Positions 1 through 11,640 of a stretch of DNA of 55,831 bases are shown here, piece by piece. The DNA is taken from NCBI GenBank assembly GCA_014904845.1, contig MU119527.1, forward strand, positions 1-55,831. Direction: 5' to 3'. The translations under genes were made by a program, and so were the position numbers. Below the pieces are notes generated by a model, which saw only the letters and a program-made list of their open reading frames with translations, was not told where the DNA came from and did not search any database. How positions within the stretch are numbered: the first letter of the stretch is position 1; each line of letters starts with the position of its first letter. This DNA comes from Acephala macrosclerotiorum (lineage: Eukaryota; Ascomycota; Leotiomycetes; Helotiales; Mollisiaceae).

Positions 1-82
<82 letters not shown>

Positions 83-620
83 GAAAAAAAAACTAAAAAA
101 AAGTAAATTGAAATCAATAAAAAAATTAAAAAAACAAAAATTGAAAAAACTAGAAAAATAAAGTAAAAAAAAATAAATCAACAAATAAAATCAAAAATAA
201 AAAAAATAAAAATAAAAAACAATTAAAATTATTAAACAAATTAAAAACAAAATTAAAAAAACAAATAAAAAAATTAAATCGTTTAAAATTGTAGTATTAA
301 AATTTAAAAGTATTGTATTACAGAGTTTAGAGTCACATGAAAAGATTGAAATAGTACAAATTGATATTCAAAAAAAAAAAAATATATATATATTTATAAT
401 TAAAAAAAGTCGAAAAATCATTTTGCCAAAACGAATAAAGAATTGAAGATTGCGATTAATAGAAACAGATTGAATACAATGTGCGACAGTATATTTTTAA
501 TTTTAGAAGATTCTATAAGAAGATTGTTGAGTTATAATTTTTTAAAGTTGCGAGACTAATAGATAAATAAAGTGTATATTCGATAGATTTGTATACTGAT
601 AGTAGAAATCGATTACCTCC
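1..620. repeat. A-rich low-complexity DNA
   Basis: The window opens with a pure A run of about 80 bases, followed by several hundred bases made almost only of A and T, with A strongly favoured on the plus strand. No open frame, splice signal or tandem unit with a fixed period is visible. Such strand-biased AT blocks in filamentous fungi are often RIP-degraded repeats or contig-end artefacts; the long uninterrupted A run could also be an assembly artefact. Base composition returns to normal near position 620. Confidence 0.7.
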
Positions 621-860
621 AAAGAGTCGGTTGGTAATCTCAACTTTAACAAGCTCGAGGTTCAAATAATTACTACTGGTTATAGTTATGGTTATACATG
701 TTATAAAAGTGCGCCTATGTTCCTATACAAATCTCAGATCCCAAACGTCACATGACACCTACTCACAGTTCGATCAAACAGCCCAGAGTCCTCTCCTGCT
801 CACGTAAAAAGAGCGACACATCCGACTCCCAACCTCAGGCCAGAAGGCAGCATTTCTCGA

Positions 861-910
861 CAAGCCCTCAATTCGAGGGCAAGTTTTTCTTGCACCGCTT
901 TTCGCTTAAA
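861..910 (+). repeat. Dispersed short repeat, copy 1
   Basis: Contains the shared core TTGCACCGCTTTTCGCTTAA, preceded by a TCGAGGGCA-like segment and a T-rich stretch. The same core occurs at 2043-2060 on this strand, and inverted at about 10501-10545 and 11578-11620. The copies diverge outside the core, so they look like old copies of one family. No coding content. Confidence 0.6.
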
Positions 911-1355
911 ATATTCAAAATCACGTGTATCTAACCGAGTTCTCTTTATTGGCGCATTCAAGGCAGCACAGCCACCACAGCCTTAGCTCCAGGCAGGCTA
1001 GCTGAAAAATTTTCTCTCACCGAACAAGGTCCTCTAGGCAAATTCCGCTCTTATTGCCTTGATCATCAGGCTTCTATCCTTTTGTAGACACCGAGTGAGC
1101 GGCGCCGCAGCCTCAAAGTCCGTAAACATGCACTGGTGTGTGAAGGCGCTGTCCCCATCACATGTTCTTGTCCAGAGGTTCCGCTGCTTTAAACCCTTGC
1201 GCCAATTGGATTTCCGTCCAGCACACTCTTCAATTATTCATTGCCTGATATGCCCGGCCATTGAGGCTGCTTCCTCTTTCGTTGGTGTACAGTGTTGCTG
1301 TTTCGCTGGACAAAACGACGTGCTTTATCGTTGAAATATATACTCTCTACAAGCC

Positions 1356-1503
1356 ATAATAAATGTTAATGAGCACAGGCCAGTATTTAACTAGATATAG
1401 CAAAGTACCGTGAATCGTGGAGAGATGATTGGTCTCACTACCCCTTGGTAACACGGCCACAATCACCTCACGATTAACATTTAAAACAACCTGTAGGTAG
1501 TAT
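1356..1503 (+). repeat. 150-base hairpin-forming repeat, copy 1
   Basis: This segment is about 90% identical by eye to 44643-44790. It is bounded by an inverted pair AAATGTTAAT (1361-1370) and ATTAACATTT (1473-1482). Inside it a second inverted pair is visible: an AATCGTGGAGAGATGATTG-like arm is matched by CAATCACCTCACGATT. Similarity continues about 20 bases past the right inverted repeat (CCTGTAGGTAGTA against CCTGTGGGTAGTA). It could be a MITE or another structured non-coding repeat; no clear target-site duplication is visible. Confidence 0.7.
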
Positions 1504-2024
1504 ATTAGAACGAATCCAACCATCTTTGAGATTCATATCTATTATTCACTCTTTCATTGTATTTATCTGGAGATCACTGAACGGGTTGCCCTCGCCAGTC
1601 GAGTTCTCCAAACATGGTTTTCGTCCCCAGCCTCGCATAGAAATTTTTGTTAGATTGGGCGTCACGACCAATTGGGTAGAAGAAAACAGGGACCTGGAGG
1701 CTATAGAGCTCTTCTAACTGGTCAGTCTTGTGCAACACGCAGAGGGCTTAGGACTTCAGAAAATTGACTGAACTATCAAAGATCACGGGATTTAGGAAAT
1801 GTCTAATAGCTAGCCTGCTCGTTTCACTCCGATGCAATATCTGATAAAATACAATGAGTTCTATCTGCTGCCATGTTATCTTTCCTTTGCAGTTCAATCT
1901 TCAAGGCTTTTCTCACGTGACATCGCTCACACTTTCAAACCTACTTGCAGGCAACGAAATCTGGACCACGATGAATGACGCGAATCCAGTACACAAAACC
2001 TCAAAAAGCATGCCTTAAGATGCC

Positions 2025-2062
2025 TTAAGGCAGCTCTTTCTTGCACCGCTTTTCGCTAAAGC
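2025..2062 (+). repeat. Dispersed short repeat, copy 2
   Basis: Carries GGCAGCTCTTTCTTGCACCG followed by CTTTTCGCTAAA, matching copy 1 and the two inverted copies near 10.5 and 11.6 kb. A CACGTG palindrome follows at about 2074. Confidence 0.6.
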
Positions 2063-2944
2063 CATGTGGAGTCACGTGCAAGATATTCTGGCTCTTTTAT
2101 TGGCACCAGCATTTGGGCAGCGATGGCAGAAACCCCGGGCAGGGACCCCGGCTAGCGACTCTGGCCAGCGGAATCATGAAAGGCGCCTGCACCTCTACCC
2201 TTTACACCAAATTTGCTACCACCAGCAGCGAAGCCACTCTAAGCGAGGCCACTCGAAGTCCCTAATGAGTGTCTTCTAGCCCGTTTAGGTTGAATAAGTT
2301 TTGAACAGGTGCATTTAGCTGTATTTTGGCAGCTACTTGTCGTCTATCGCTTTATTCAGCATTTGGAGACCAGATCGAGCCTTTTTCGTCTAAGAGTTCC
2401 TGAATAGGTTAGCGAATACCTCTGCCCATTAATCACCTGCTCCTGACAACTTGATATCCGTGGTCAAGTGCCATTTCGATGGTACAACTAAATTCACAGT
2501 AGGCGCCTTGACTGTATGCCAGATTTTTTTTCTCCCCGAAGAATCCAATAGTCCAGACTAGATTACTAGGGTGCCTTCAGCACCAGACCAAGTCGCTTGC
2601 CGAGCCAGGCACAAACGTAACACAATAAATTACAAGAACATATCCACCAACTAAGGAGCGCCTCCTCGTGAGAAGTGTCAGGCTAAAAACTGTCAAAGTG
2701 CTGTAGACAGTGATGATCTCCATAATCATAAGCTAGAGCAGATCAGATCTGTGACCACTTCCTACCTTAACCATATCGGGCTCAAGATTTGCCAACACAA
2801 ATCATCTTTAGGTTCACGATCATTGTAGATGCTGGAAATATTTCACCTCAATACTTCTCTTCAGCATTGTCTTTCCCTAGATCTATAATACAACCTAAAA
2901 TTCACATTGTTACCAAACGTCACGAGACCTGGTAAATGCACCCC

Positions 2945-5900
2945 TCACTTTTTCATATTTACACCGCGCTGCTTCCATCTATGTGTTTTGCCAGCCCTAG
3001 CTTTCTCAGCTGCTGAGACCTCATGTTCTATTATAGCCTTGTCAGCAGAATTCAGGATCAGTCTTTCTTGAACATACCCCTTCATAAGTCTCATTGACAA
3101 AGTACCTCATAACCTTCACATCTCTATGTTGACCAAGTCGCAAAACACGAGCGATCGCTTGCTTCTCGACCATTGGGTTCCATTGAGGCTCGAGAAGGTA
3201 CACACAATTTGCAACCGTCAGATTCAGCCTAGGTACCGGTTAGTTAACATACCATGAGCAAGAGGAAGTGGTCGTACCCAACAGCTCCAGTCCCAGTAGT
3301 CATTAGCAAAATCCGAGTCTGTTCATCGCTTTCGTAGGTATCAAGGATCTTCTGTCTCTGAGATAAGGAGTAACTGCCATCGATCCGAGCGAAGTTGATG
3401 TTTTGTAAAGATAAGTGATGGGCGACCAGGTCCAGTGAACGAGTCCAACACGAAAACACGATACTGGGAGCAGATATTTCGTCAGCAGCGATTCCGTTTT
3501 GTTTGATTATTCACATTTACCTTTTGCCCTCGGTTGACTTGTTCTTGATGTCGTGTATTAGTGCTGTAACTTTCGAGGATATGCCACCTTCAGCGAAACG
3601 TAAACGCGAGGTCTGACTCCCTATCGATACAAGCTCAGGGTCTTCGTTCAATGTTGAGGATGCCGAATGGACCTTTCTTGCACAGATTGAGCACTGGACC
3701 TTGGCTCCTGAGACTGCCTTAAGTGAGGCATTATACTTTGGGTAGCACTTCGTGCAAAAAAGGTGGCCGCATGTACTGAATTTCCCCACCTTTTCTTCCT
3801 CCCCCAATTCTTCCAATCCAATTATTTTCTCTTTGCAATATTCACACTTGGCGAGTCTCTGCTTCTTGAGAAGTTCAAACGCTTGCCCAGGTTCAAATTG
3901 AGCATCTTCATGTGCGTTCGATAACGCTTTGTGGTAGGTGCCATGATTGCAGATTCTTCGGAGTTGTAGATGAAGTTGGAACATGCCGAAGAAATCTTTC
4001 GATTTTCTCCCTTGGCTGTCATTCTTCTTGATCGTGGTGATCATTTCGGTCTGTGTCGCTGCATAGTATGCTTTCTCCTCTGGCGAGAAATCTAAGCGTC
4101 GGTCCTCGTAAGTTGTCTCCGGAAGGTTCAAAAGCTTCTTCGTGCGTCGCAAGCAAATTGAGTCTAAGAGATTGCGAATATTCTCAATGCCATGGTCTTC
4201 CATTTTCATGACTGGCGATATGATGTGTTTCCGAAATTCTGTTATGGTGTCGAGTGGGGAGCACCGTATGAAGGCAACGAGTGCTGCGAGGTCTTCTAAG
4301 CTATTCTGAATCGGCGTTCCTGTCAAGCACCAACGGAACTTGGAAGTCAACATCGATACTGCTTGATGAAGCTTTGTACTCATTCGTCGGATTATATGTG
4401 CTAGGATCATTAGCATCGCTTCAGGAAGTGACCTCTCCATCTTCTCGGAGCATCGATTACCTTCATCGAGGACAAGGCGAAACCAATTGATGCGGTTCAA
4501 TGGAGGAGATGCCTCTAGCGCTTCGGCGGCAATCGTGTGGTACGTGGTCAAGACGATATCATAATCTGCGAGGGTAGTGGATTTCACTGCTCGATCTCGG
4601 CCATGATGAACGTGGATGTTCAGCGACCCATCACAATGACTGTCATCGTTAGCGCGGCTTCGCGTCATAGAATGGGAACCCTTACACCATCACCTCTTTT
4701 TTCCATCCATCAATCAGTACTGGCCATGTTAGTTGCTTCTGTGTAATTGCGTGGGTTCTGGGGACTTTCATACTTGGTGAGGGAACAATGACAAGTGTTG
4801 CTCGGGAATGTATTTGTGGGACGCCCTCTATCCCATCGTTGAGTATTCCAGATCCGTTCCTATCGATGCCTGCATATTCCTTTGCGCTACTAGCAGTACG
4901 TATAATTGTAGAGAGCACCGTCAAGGTCTTTCCTAAACCCATGTCGTCTGCTAGAATGCCTCCAAAAGTCTCTGCAGGCTGTTCTTGTTCCTTCTTTCCT
5001 GTAATCTTGTTTTCATAGCTAGTTTAGGTAAGCATTTGTTCATTGAAGAGAGACATGTGACAGCGATTGACTGTACGTACCAAATTTGCTCGGACTTTTT
5101 GGCTGTCGTCCACAGGGAATATTGTTCGGGAACGGGACCAAATTCTCGCTGAGCCATAAAGTCCAAAGCTTCTTGTTGATGTCTGTATCATATGATTGTC
5201 AATTCTGAGGCGATTTGAGAAGCTGAGATTTGTGACTTACGGTAGTAATTGTGTGGTGACCCTGATGTCAGCTTCTAGCCTTTTTAATGACTTGAATCTG
5301 GTGAGAGCGCCGAAGACTTTGCTCATCTGACGATGCAACAAATCTTGAGATCCAGTTGAATCATCGGTCTCAGTGCCCGCAGTCAATACGAGGTCTTCAA
5401 GATCGTTCACTGGCGTTCGAATCCTTGAAAGGGCAGGGGATGACAGAGAAGAACTCGCTAGCAGGTCCATAATGACTAGAACATGAGGATTATCATATAA
5501 AGTATCTGGATCCTGGTAGCATGGATGCTGTAGGTATATTTTCGAGTCAGAAAACAGGCGACCTACGCTCGACTTGCATGTATCAGCGCCATAGATGACG
5601 ACGTCCACTTGGAGCACAATTTTCTTTTCGGTCTTGACATCTTGGATAGGTAGAGACGCGTATCTCTCTGCAGACATGTAGACTCTGAACCGACATGACT
5701 CTAATTGAGAGAGTTGATATAGCACTCGAGCAGTCTTTTCGTTCATGACTGCAAGATGTGGGATCGAAGGAGTGCCGACGAAAAACACGTGACCCGTGCT
5801 TGAAAGCTCAAGTTCATATATGCCAGGAGATTCTGATACAGGTTCAAGAACGAGATTAGATAACTCGTCAGTATCCAATATGTTCATATTGGCCTTGTGA

Positions 5901-6365
5901 ATCTAATAAGAGGTCAGATTTTGAGTTGCTTTCGATTCGATCTGGACAATCCAGGAAATACCATTCCAAAGCACGTCAACTCGCCTACAGCAGCAGAAGT
6001 GGTTATCAAGAGCGGCGGGAGGTTGAGAGAACTATCTTTCACCGAAGTGTCGCTGTTCTTATCGTCCACATCTTGCTTGGCATCTTGAGTCTCGTATTCG
6101 GACTCGGACGTTTCGTATTCATTTTCTCCATCGCTGGGGAAAAGTGTCTTTGGGATCTGCCATTGTCCCTGTCCAACAAGTGTCTTGACAGCATCAGCTC
6201 TGTTCCCAACAATCAGTCTCAATCGCTATATCCGATATGTCAAAGATGTGCGACTTACGGTCCGTTCAATGTGATCCGCGGTTCGATCGTTCCCAAAAGC
6301 TTTCCTCTGGCTTTCATCGGCAGTTCCGGCGACTCAACGAGGTCAATTGAACGCTTGACAGACAT
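2945..6365 (-). CDS. SNF2-family ATPase with RING finger (Rad5/HLTF-like)
   Basis: Likely a nuclear DNA translocase and E3 ubiquitin ligase of the Rad5/Rad16/HLTF class, acting in chromatin remodelling or damage tolerance. Ten exons fit: 6365-6259, 6199-5962, 5902-5241, 5182-5081, 5018-4774, 4719-4686, 4639-4461, 4400-3521, 3463-3278 and 3228-2945, about 970 residues. Motif I (GGILADDMGLGKT) lies near residue 395. A DEAH-type box (DEAHIIRR) is rebuilt across the intron at 4460-4401. LTGTPIQNSLEDL follows. A C3HC4 RING (CEYC...CGHLFCTKC...CSIC) sits at about 705-765, then helicase motifs V-VI (TGTGAVGLNL, QARVLRLGQ-like). The start ATG at 6365 follows a donor-matched first exon. The last exon needs correction: after ...FVNETYEG the frame shifts at the CCCC of 3077-3080. 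Either one base is extra, or a 50-base intron (GTATGT...AATAG) lies there. The STAND gene at 6762 is divergent. Confidence 0.85.
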
Positions 6366-6761
6366 CGTTGAAAAGCGAGCAATTCAGACATCTTCTAGGC
6401 GACTTTGGCAAAGTTCTTGAGAAGATGTTCAATCAATGCGAGTGGCAGTGCAACGACAATGTTGGCGAGGCTCTCGCACATTTTCGTGCATGTCGAAGTT
6501 TCCAGGGCTGTGCTGAGTTTGTGGGCGGCAATTGGCGTCATCCTCAGCCTCCTAGATCTTCGTCCACCACGGTGAGGCAGACTACAATCCTACCATTTGT
6601 CTTGCGATCACTCCATCGTGTGTCTGCAAAGTCAACTTCGAGTGCAAGCCGCGTTGAATTTTCGCTTCTTGTGTAGGTGCACCTGGTGCGCTGCGTTCAC
6701 GGCTTTTAGGCCCTGCTGAACAGAACCATTTGATCTGGGAGCAGCGTCGTGTCTCTGAAAA
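6366..6761. promoter_or_regulatory. Divergent promoter between SNF2 and NACHT genes
   Basis: A 396-base spacer separates the two start codons, which point away from each other, so it must hold both promoters. I see no convincing TATA box or repeat. Open frames crossing it do not continue into recognisable protein. Confidence 0.45.
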
Positions 6762-9700
6762 ATGAGCTCCGCCGATGCTAACTTCCAGCAAGCGCTGGTA
6801 AAATTTAAGAAACGTCTAACAAAGGAAGAAGAAGAAGATTTTAAGTTTACTTCTCTTGAAGATGTCGTTGTCGAAGTCAACAACATCCAAGAAAGGCAGG
6901 GACAACGGAAGGAGATGATGAACCTGCCGAGAATCAAAAGATTTCTTGAAGCTATGGCCCAATATGAGAAAATTATCGAGGTCTTTCTCAATGCATCTGC
7001 AATGTTATGCTTTGTTTGGGGGCCCATGAAATTTTGCTTGCATGTAAGAGAAGCTCTCATTCAGGATGTGAATGAACACATGCTAATCGTCTATCAGGTT
7101 GCAAGTACATGGGCAGATTCATTCGATATCCTGCTCGACGCATATCAAAGACTCGCGGAGAACATTCCTCTCTTTGGAGACTATCAGACAATTTTCGAGT
7201 CCAACACGAAGATGCAGGATGTCCTCGCTGTTGTATATGAGGACATTCTCGAGTTTCATCAGACCGCGCTGAGATTTTTCAGAAGGCCTGGTATGTGAAA
7301 CCCCAAACTGATAGCTTAAGCTTTTCTAATTCTCAATGGTACAGCATGGAAGCAGCTGTTTCGATCTGCCTGGAAAGATTTCAATAGCAACTTTCAGCAT
7401 ATCTTGGACGACCTGGCTCGCCACAAAATCCTCGTTGAATCACGAGCAAACATTGCGCAGATCCAGGAGGCTCAAGCATCGAGAGCTGCGGCACGGAACA
7501 GCTTCGCAACTCTCGAAGAAGGTCAACGAAAAACGCGACATCTTGAAGTCATAGGATGGCTTTCCGCTCCGAACGAGGTTCTGGATCAAGAGGCTGCTGT
7601 AAAAGTCCGCAGCGATAATCCCTCATCTGGAAAATGGCTTCTTCAAGACAGTAAAATGAAAGCCTGGATGGATACAAACAACTCGATCGTTCCAAGTCTG
7701 TGGATGAATGGGAAACCTGGTGCAGGTAAAGAACTCCATATATCTCTGTCGTCCAGACTGCTGACTGAAGCCAGGGAAGACTATATTGGCATCTGTTGTG
7801 GTCGAAGCGTGTCGCAAGGTTCCTTCGACAGCCACCATCTACTTTTATTGCAGCTATCAAGACGAGCAGAGAAAGAAATTCCTTTCTGTTGCTCGAGCAT
7901 TGATTGCGCAACTCCTCCTCCAAAACGATACGCTGCTGCCATATCTACATGAGCAGTGCCTTGCTAGCGGACAGGCTTCACTCGTATCGTCTCAACTTTG
8001 CGAAGACATTTTAAAAACTTGCCTAACGACGATGGGCACAGTCTACATCATAATCGACGGCATCGACGAATGCGACTTCCCAGAGCGGAAAGCAATTCTG
8101 TCATTCGTGACTTCCTTAGTCGCTAATAGTGCTACCCCTGGCAAATTGCGCGCTCTTTTCGTTAGCCAGGATGAAAACGACATCAAAAAACTGCTTCGAA
8201 GTTGCACAGTGCTGCGACTAACTGATGATCATAACAGGTCCGATATTGAAACTTACGCAACGAAAAGATCACAGGAAATACAAGAGAAGTTTCAATTGTC
8301 AGACGAGACAAGACGTTATATTGTTAATATTGTCCGCGACGGGTCGGATGGTGAGCGAAAACACATAGAAGGTCTCTGTTCCCTAAGCTAAGTGTTATAG
8401 GCATGTTCCTGTTTGCAAAGCTGGTTTTGGCCAACTTATTGGCCCAGTTGAGCGTGGAAGATTTGTCAAAAGAACTCCAACCTGGCACATTTCCGAAAGG
8501 ATTCGAACAAGCGTGAGTAGCCACACCAACGCTCACTTGAACCCCCACTAACACATTTCTCAAGGTATGCGAGGATTGTAGCTCGTGTATATCAGAATCC
8601 AAATCTCGTCGAGCGTGAAACTGCTCAGAGACTACTAGGCTGGATCACCTGCTCTAAACGATCTTTTAAGTGGCATGAATTGCAAGCAGCTGTCTCGATG
8701 GACACACAAGAACAGACCCTTGACTTCGAGAATAGGGGTCTCCGCACACACGTGAAGGACATTTGTGGATCGCTGATTGATGTGATCCCGGGCGATCGGG
8801 TGCAGCTAGTACATGGGACAGCCAAATCGTGAGTCTGTTAAATACTGAGAGTTGCTCTTTGGGATGCGAAGATCCGCCATCAAACCATGATGTCTTGCAG
8901 TTTGAATTAAGGCTAACTTCCTCGACCCATAGGTTTCTCATTCACAACGAGAACATCAGATTGTATGAAGAAGAGCATAAACTTGCAGTCTTGTGTATTC
9001 AATACCTGCTCTTCGATTGCTTCGACAACAATCTCTCCGAGGATACAATCAGAGATTACGTGATGACTGGGCACTATGCGTTCCAGGACTACGCCATCAT
9101 GCATTGGGTAGATCACCTGGAGGCCTTGATCCCCTATCTCTCAACAGACCTCATTGGGAACCTTGGTGAGATTTCCACATCAATCGTCGACTATTTTGAA
9201 GCGTACGGCTCAGCAGATGCAGGTGAAGACGACATTCCGCTGGAATTGAAGAATCGCTGCGTTCAAATTCAAGGAGTAAACTTCTACAACCAACTGCTTC
9301 TGCTCATCAGCTCGACTAGAAAACTTAGGGGAAAGGTAGAGAAGCTGCCTGGCCTTGGCGATTTGGGCGATGTTATCAGCAAGAATCGAAATGTTCTGGA
9401 GAAGGTGCACTCGTCAGCGGCTCTTGAGCCTCTCACTAAAGCAAAACTTCACCGATACTATGGAGATAATTGGCACAAGTGTCCTCGCCACGCTTGCTAC
9501 TACTTCCACGATGGATTTCCAGATGCCGTGCGTCGAGATAATCATACCGATAGGCACGAGAAGCCATTCGTTTGCACAGCTGCTGGATGCACACGGCTGT
9601 ACCATGGCTTCAGCACTGAAAAGGACCTCAAGAAACACATGAACAGAGACCATCCCGATCCGGCAAACCTGTTCCCGAAGATCAAGAAGCCAGCACCGAA

Positions 9701-9938
9701 GCATACCTGCGACATATGCTCGAAGGAGTTTACGAGAGCTCATAATCTGAAGGCTCACAAGAACTCACATGCGAACGAAAGGCCGTACAAATGCAGCTTT
9801 TGTGAAAAAGCATTCGTACGAAAGCATGATCGGGAGAGGCATGTGGAGAAGATTCATCCCGAGAATACTGGGAGTGTGGGAGAGAAGGAAATGGTACCAA
9901 GCTCTCAAGAGACTATTAGTTTGGATGAGATTAACTGA
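6762..9938 (+). CDS. NACHT/STAND NTPase with C-terminal C2H2 zinc fingers
   Basis: A 955-residue predicted STAND protein of the fungal NLR-like class, usually linked to self/non-self recognition or programmed cell death. Exons: 6762-7290, 7345-7725, 7775-8350, 8401-8512, 8565-8828, 8933-9938 (sum divisible by three). The N-terminal 60-200 residues, with LVWGP-like VWGPMKF, resemble the DUF7708 region that precedes many fungal NACHT domains. The Walker A motif GKPGAGKT (about residues 298-305) is rebuilt only when the intron 7726-7774 is removed. Walker B is VYIIIDGIDECD near 395. A helical region follows. The C-terminus carries four zinc-finger-like units at about 804-935: a divergent first (CPRHACYYFH...), then CTAAGC, CDICSKEF and CSFCEKAF units with HX3-5H ends. 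WD40, ankyrin or TPR repeats are more usual at this end, so the fingers stand out. DNA or partner binding by the fingers is inference. Confidence 0.85.
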
Positions 9939-10500
9939 GCCAACTGTCGATAGCTATCCGAATGGCAGGAAGCAGTCCAGACTTCCAAAATGTGTAACAT
10001 AGCTTGGATGCGAAGTGATGCTCGTGCCATGGAATTGCGTGAAGCTTTAAGCAAACGTAGAGTTAACTTTCCACGTCTTGGTCTTCTAATACGTATTTTA
10101 CATCGTGTAATACACTTTGGAAATACACCATCGACCGATAGTCTAGAACCGCTGGTACACTCACTTTATGGTCTGATCTAGGGACCCATTTGGCGTGCTT
10201 TTTTTAGCATACGGTTACGCAGACTATCGGCGACATTATTCACGTGACTTTAAATGAATAACCGCTCTCGATTCTCAATCGAGTTCGATACTCCCCGTAC
10301 CCAAGATATGAGAGAGCACAGTACCCCCACTGAAACCCCACACTCATCTCATACACAGTCTTGCCTCTTTTTATGGATGGGATTGTTTGATTCTCTCATC
10401 ATCCTTTCATACTACCAAGAACCAATCACATAGAGCCAGTTTGTAGGGCGATTTGCGTACATCGGACAAACCGCCGAGCCTCTTCACGTAAGAGAAACAG

Positions 10501-10560
10501 GCTTAAGCGAAAAGCGGTGCTAGAAAAAGCTGCCCTCGAGCTGAGCACTGGTCGGAAATA
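10501..10560 (-). repeat. Dispersed short repeat, copy 3 (inverted)
   Basis: Reverse-complement match to the copies near 0.9 and 2.0 kb: AGCGAAAAGCGGTGCTAGAA, then AAAGCTGCCCTCGAGCTGA. The CTGCCCTCGAGCTGA half is also shared with copy 4, so the family unit is at least 38 bases. Confidence 0.65.
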
Positions 10561-11055
10561 TTGGCCTTGAAACCTGAGGTTGTACACATCTTTGCCCCTG
10601 AAAATCCTCCGAGCTCGCCCTACCATGTCATTAAAGGAAGCACCTCACATACTGCTGGAGCGAAACTTTGCTTCCTTTCAGGTAGAAGGCAAACTTTGTA
10701 TGGAATAAAAACAGCGACCGTCCTTTTAAGCTTGATATTGCGACGAATAGTTTTTATTCACAAAGGTGCTCAGTTTACAATTCACGTGACATGAAAGGGG
10801 CAAGCAGCTATGGCACTTTTCCACCATAACTTGGGTTCAACCATCTGGATGTTGGTACCGCATATGTTAAACAGAATGAGACTATATTAACCTGCCTGGC
10901 ATGCCTTTTTGGTGGTGGCATAGCTCCTTCGTATGCTCAAGTTCCGCTTCCAAATTTGACTACTTCTAGACTTTGTCTTCGCCTGCTAAGGGTACGATTA
11001 TCGATCCTTCTCATGCCTCTTGCGCACGTTTTGAAACTCGATTCGAACTATCTCT

Positions 11056-11424
11056 GTGTTCTGCACTGTTTCTTTCTTGATATCTATGTTTCGAGGCTGG
11101 GTATCTGGTCAGCTTATGTGCCCTGGCACTCCAACTTCTTTCACATTTGGTACACACATGGATTTTGATATCAGTTCTGCTTCAATCCTAATGCACAGTA
11201 CCAAAGCCCTTGGGACATTATACTTGAGCAATAGCCGTCGATGCTCAGAACGAAAGACAATCACGTGGAAGCTCTGCTTTGAGACTGCTCAGCCATACGA
11301 CTGTGGCTCGTTCGAAGAGTCATATCCAATCATCAAGAAAGCGTGCAACGAGACTGGCCAGTTTTACGACGAATTTGTCCAAAAGGGCAAATGTGGCTCG
11401 AGAGGGCATTCACCTGTGGCTTGA
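11056..11424 (+). CDS. Possible small cysteine-containing protein, weak
   Basis: An open stretch whose second half (from about 11230) has a protein-like composition with spaced cysteines (KLCFE, YDCGS, KACNE, KGKCG). A full gene with signal peptide and splice sites could not be assembled, and composition is the only support. It may be an exon of a small secreted protein or chance. Confidence 0.15.
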   Translation: MFCTVSFLISMFRGWVSGQLMCPGTPTSFTFGTHMDFDISSASILMHSTKALGTLYLSNSRRCSERKTITWKLCFETAQPYDCGSFEESYPIIKKACNETGQFYDEFVQKGKCGSRGHSPVA

Positions 11425-11577
11425 CGAAGAGCTCTTGTCCAATTATCTCAGGAAGCGGCAAGTTGATTGGACTGTCTTACGAGAGTCCTACGTTCCCGTT
11501 CCCACTAGTGGCTGTGTCCCTCATTGAGCTCGCAAGGACCAGCGAATCGCTGTGCAAATACAGTCGGCTTAATTCAT

Positions 11578-11640
11578 TTCCGAAAAGCGGTGCACGAAAA
11601 AGCTGCCCTCGAGCTGAAGGCTCGTCGAAAAGACTTTGCC
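11578..11640 (-). repeat. Dispersed short repeat, copy 4 (inverted)
   Basis: CGAAAAGCGGTGCACGAAAA followed by AGCTGCCCTCGAGCTGA. It matches copy 3 over about 38 bases with few differences and copies 1 and 2 over the CACCGCTTTTCG core. Confidence 0.65.

Larger units (their letters stand above)
621..2944. other. Gene-poor spacer with dispersed repeats
   Basis: Only short, unconvincing open frames are present. The stretch carries two plus-strand copies of a short dispersed repeat (about 861-910 and 2025-2060) and one copy of a 150-base hairpin-forming repeat (1356-1503), each listed separately. Both short-repeat copies are followed within about 30 bases by the palindrome CACGTG. I see no other gene here. 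Confidence 0.5.

Noticed and set aside
1..620. Telomere
   Set aside because: No TTAGGG-type tandem repeat; only A-rich low-complexity sequence.
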